A stretch of DNA of 6,543 nt, from positions 1 through 6,543 of the forward strand of contig VSOD01000244.1 of the NCBI GenBank assembly GCA_009774655.1, written 5' to 3'. Position numbers and translations under genes: made by a program. Source of the stretch: Lachnospiraceae bacterium (GTDB lineage: Bacteria > Bacillota_A > Clostridia > Lachnospirales > Lachnospiraceae). The notes beneath the pieces were generated by a model that was given only the letters and a program-made list of their open reading frames with translations, did not search any database and had not been told where the DNA came from. Within the stretch, counting starts at the first letter, position 1. The number at the start of each line of letters is the position of its first letter. This document shows positions 5,928 to 6,543 of the stretch, piece after piece.

Positions 5928-5955
5928 TAGACAACGTTCCGGCGTCTGTGTGACA
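5928..5955 (-). promoter_or_regulatory. Candidate ECF-type (autoregulatory) promoter
   Basis: TGTCACA (5955-5949) is followed after 15 nt by TGTCTA (5933-5928) on the minus strand. TGTCACA with a downstream CGTC/TGTC-like -10 at this spacing resembles ECF41-type promoters, and ECF genes often control themselves. The start would fall next to the ribosome site, giving a very short leader. No good sigma-A promoter was seen here. Confidence 0.4.
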
Positions 5956-5987
5956 GAAAATTTTAAAGTAAAAAACTGCTGCTGACT

Positions 5988-6030
5988 TCACAGTACACTC
6001 TTCCTGCCGCTGATTGCAAGAGTGCTGTGA
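5988..6030. repeat. Hairpin upstream of the sigma locus
   Basis: TCACAG-TA-CACTCTT (5988-6002) pairs with AAGAGTG-CTGTGA (6018-6030): 13 base pairs with a 2-nt bulge and a 15-nt loop. On the minus strand a run of six T comes 12 nt later, too far for a classical terminator. It may add to termination between tRNA-Asn and the sigma promoter. Confidence 0.45.
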
Positions 6031-6054
6031 CAAATATTATGCTGTATTTAAAAC

Positions 6055-6090
6055 AGCAATAAAACCTGCAAACATCACGTTTACAGGTTT
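6055..6090 (-). terminator. Intrinsic terminator behind tRNA-Asn
   Basis: On the minus strand AAACCTG-T-AAAC (6090-6079) pairs with GTTT-G-CAGGTTT (6073-6062) around a 5-nt loop and runs into TTTATTG. It would end the transcript of the tRNA-Asn-like gene after the MITE-like hairpin. Confidence 0.65.
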
Positions 6091-6104
6091 CACATTAATC
6101 TATA

Positions 6105-6207
6105 TATAGTTAACGACATTAGAAATTTCGTTTTCGGCCTTGCAGGTGCTTCCGTATATGGCTTCTGAAAGAGTCGGAAACAGAAATTTGTTATGTCGTT
6201 TACTATA
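6105..6207. mobile_element. 103-bp MITE-like long inverted repeat abutting tRNA-Asn
   Basis: Arms 6105-6129 and 6183-6207 match as inverted repeats at 22 of 25 positions (TATAGTTAACGACAT against TATAGTAAACGACAT and onward). Pairing continues inward with a small bulge to about 6141/6169, leaving a loop of about 27 nt. The right end stops one base from the tRNA 3' end. The element has no coding capacity. Further TA steps flank the left end, so a TA target duplication as in IS630/Tc1-type miniature elements is possible but unproven. Alternatives are a large RNA hairpin transcribed with the tRNA, or a recombination site. Confidence 0.55.
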
Positions 6208-6208
6208 A

Positions 6209-6287
6209 CTCCCCGAGTAGGGCTCGAACCTACACCCCGCGGTTAACAGCCGCGTGCTCTACCATTGGTACGGTTATATACCGGAGA
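6209..6287 (-). tRNA. tRNA-Asn (anticodon GTT) with abnormal D-arm, possible pseudogene
   Basis: On the minus strand the anticodon arm CGCGG-CTGTTAA-CCGCG with GTT, the T-arm GTAGG-TTCGAGC-CCTAC and the 3' acceptor strand TCGGGGA with discriminator G are typical of tRNA-Asn. The 5' acceptor strand TCTCCGG still pairs over seven positions with two G-U wobbles. Between acceptor and anticodon arms, however, there are 26 nt instead of about 19. The 3' D-arm strand GGTAGAGC is present, but its partner GCTC is missing. The segment can instead fold as TACC-AAT-GGTA. The gene is 79 nt long, without CCA. It may be a decaying or non-canonical tRNA, or an attachment-site copy preserving the 3' part. A perfect TATAAT lies upstream. 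Confidence 0.75.
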
Positions 6288-6319
6288 ATTCTATTCTGCG
6301 ATTCTATAACCTAAACTAT

Positions 6320-6325
6320 ATTATA
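6320..6325 (-). promoter_or_regulatory. Candidate -10 box for tRNA-Asn
   Basis: A perfect TATAAT on the minus strand lies about 33 nt before the tRNA. The only -35 candidate, TTGGCA in the end of the preceding gene, is 20 nt upstream, which is too long, so the promoter is uncertain. Confidence 0.35.
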
Positions 6326-6331
6326 TGGCAA

Positions 6332-6543
6332 TTAATATGGATGCCTGCCAATCCTTCCCACCAGAACTTTCTTTCCATCCTCAATCGCATCATCACACCA
6401 ATAAAAATAAATTCTTAAATTTGATCCCGGATGAAGAAGTTTTAAATGAGGTGAACATTCTACATCTTTTGTTCTTGGCACCTGATCCCCTTCTATATTC
6501 TCACTATATGTAAATGTAAACATCAACTCTTCTGCATGTTTTG
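6332..6543 (-). CDS. Small uncharacterised protein, 5' end beyond the window
   Basis: The frame is open to the window edge and ends with TAA at 6334-6332, giving 69 visible residues. TTG and ATG codons at 6526-6521 could be starts, but there is no ribosome site before them and the frame continues upstream as KHAEEL, so the true start is probably outside. Visible features are ECSPHLKLLHPGSNLRIYFYW, an acidic stretch DDAIEDGKK, and a basic ending VLVGRIGRHPY. The alternation of LRIYFYW and KKVLVGRIG suggests two adjacent beta strands, as in small RelE-like or DNA/RNA-binding folds, but I do not recognise the family. It lies 44 nt upstream of tRNA-Asn on the same strand. Confidence 0.55.
   Translation of the reverse strand, partial: KHAEELMFTFTYSENIEGDQVPRTKDVECSPHLKLLHPGSNLRIYFYWCDDAIEDGKKVLVGRIGRHPY

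Overview
The window looks like chromosomal DNA of a gut-type Clostridia (Bacillota), most likely Lachnospiraceae. Reasons: strong Gram-positive Shine-Dalgarno sites (AGGAGGT, GAGGGGAA), a long hybrid histidine kinase of the kind common in that family, a lipoprotein solute-binding protein, and a GC-moderate coding core flanked by AT-rich intergenic DNA. The genus cannot be set from the sequence. Every well-supported gene lies on the minus strand, so transcription runs from right to left.

Layout from left to right. Positions 1-709 hold no intact gene but are highly structured. Six copies of a 12-bp motif (AAATCCAAACTT or its complement) form a mirror-symmetric array in which every copy pairs about one centre (223.5). 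Next to it is a 95-nt near-perfect hairpin with 44-nt arms. Several DnaA-box-like 9-mers lie in the same area, followed by what may be the last ~28 codons of a tyrosine recombinase. This looks like the scar or origin region of a mobile element. Positions 705-996 are a compact tRNA operon on the minus strand: promoter, tRNA-Glu(TTC), tRNA-Cys(GCA), intrinsic terminator.

Positions 1036-4957 are a two-gene unit on the minus strand: a membrane-bound hybrid sensor histidine kinase (855 aa, two receiver domains, the first degenerate), then 43 nt downstream a lipoprotein solute-binding protein with no transporter permease in view. The arrangement suggests that the binding protein delivers a ligand signal to the kinase, but this is inference. 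No output regulator or Hpt protein is visible.

Positions 5063-5955 carry a wrecked sigma-factor locus. The ECF sigma gene has a good start, ribosome site and ECF-like promoter, but an in-frame TGA follows codon 29. After region 2 the protein changes abruptly into the C-terminal half of an unrelated DUF2461-type protein, as expected from a deletion that joined two genes.

Positions 5988-6287 hold hairpins, a terminator, a 103-bp MITE-like inverted repeat abutting the tRNA 3' end, and a tRNA-Asn(GTT) whose D-arm is abnormal. Positions 6332-6543 are the 3' end of a small uncharacterised gene that runs off the window. Both edges therefore show signs of rearrangement, while the kinase and binding-protein pair and the Glu-Cys tRNA operon look intact.
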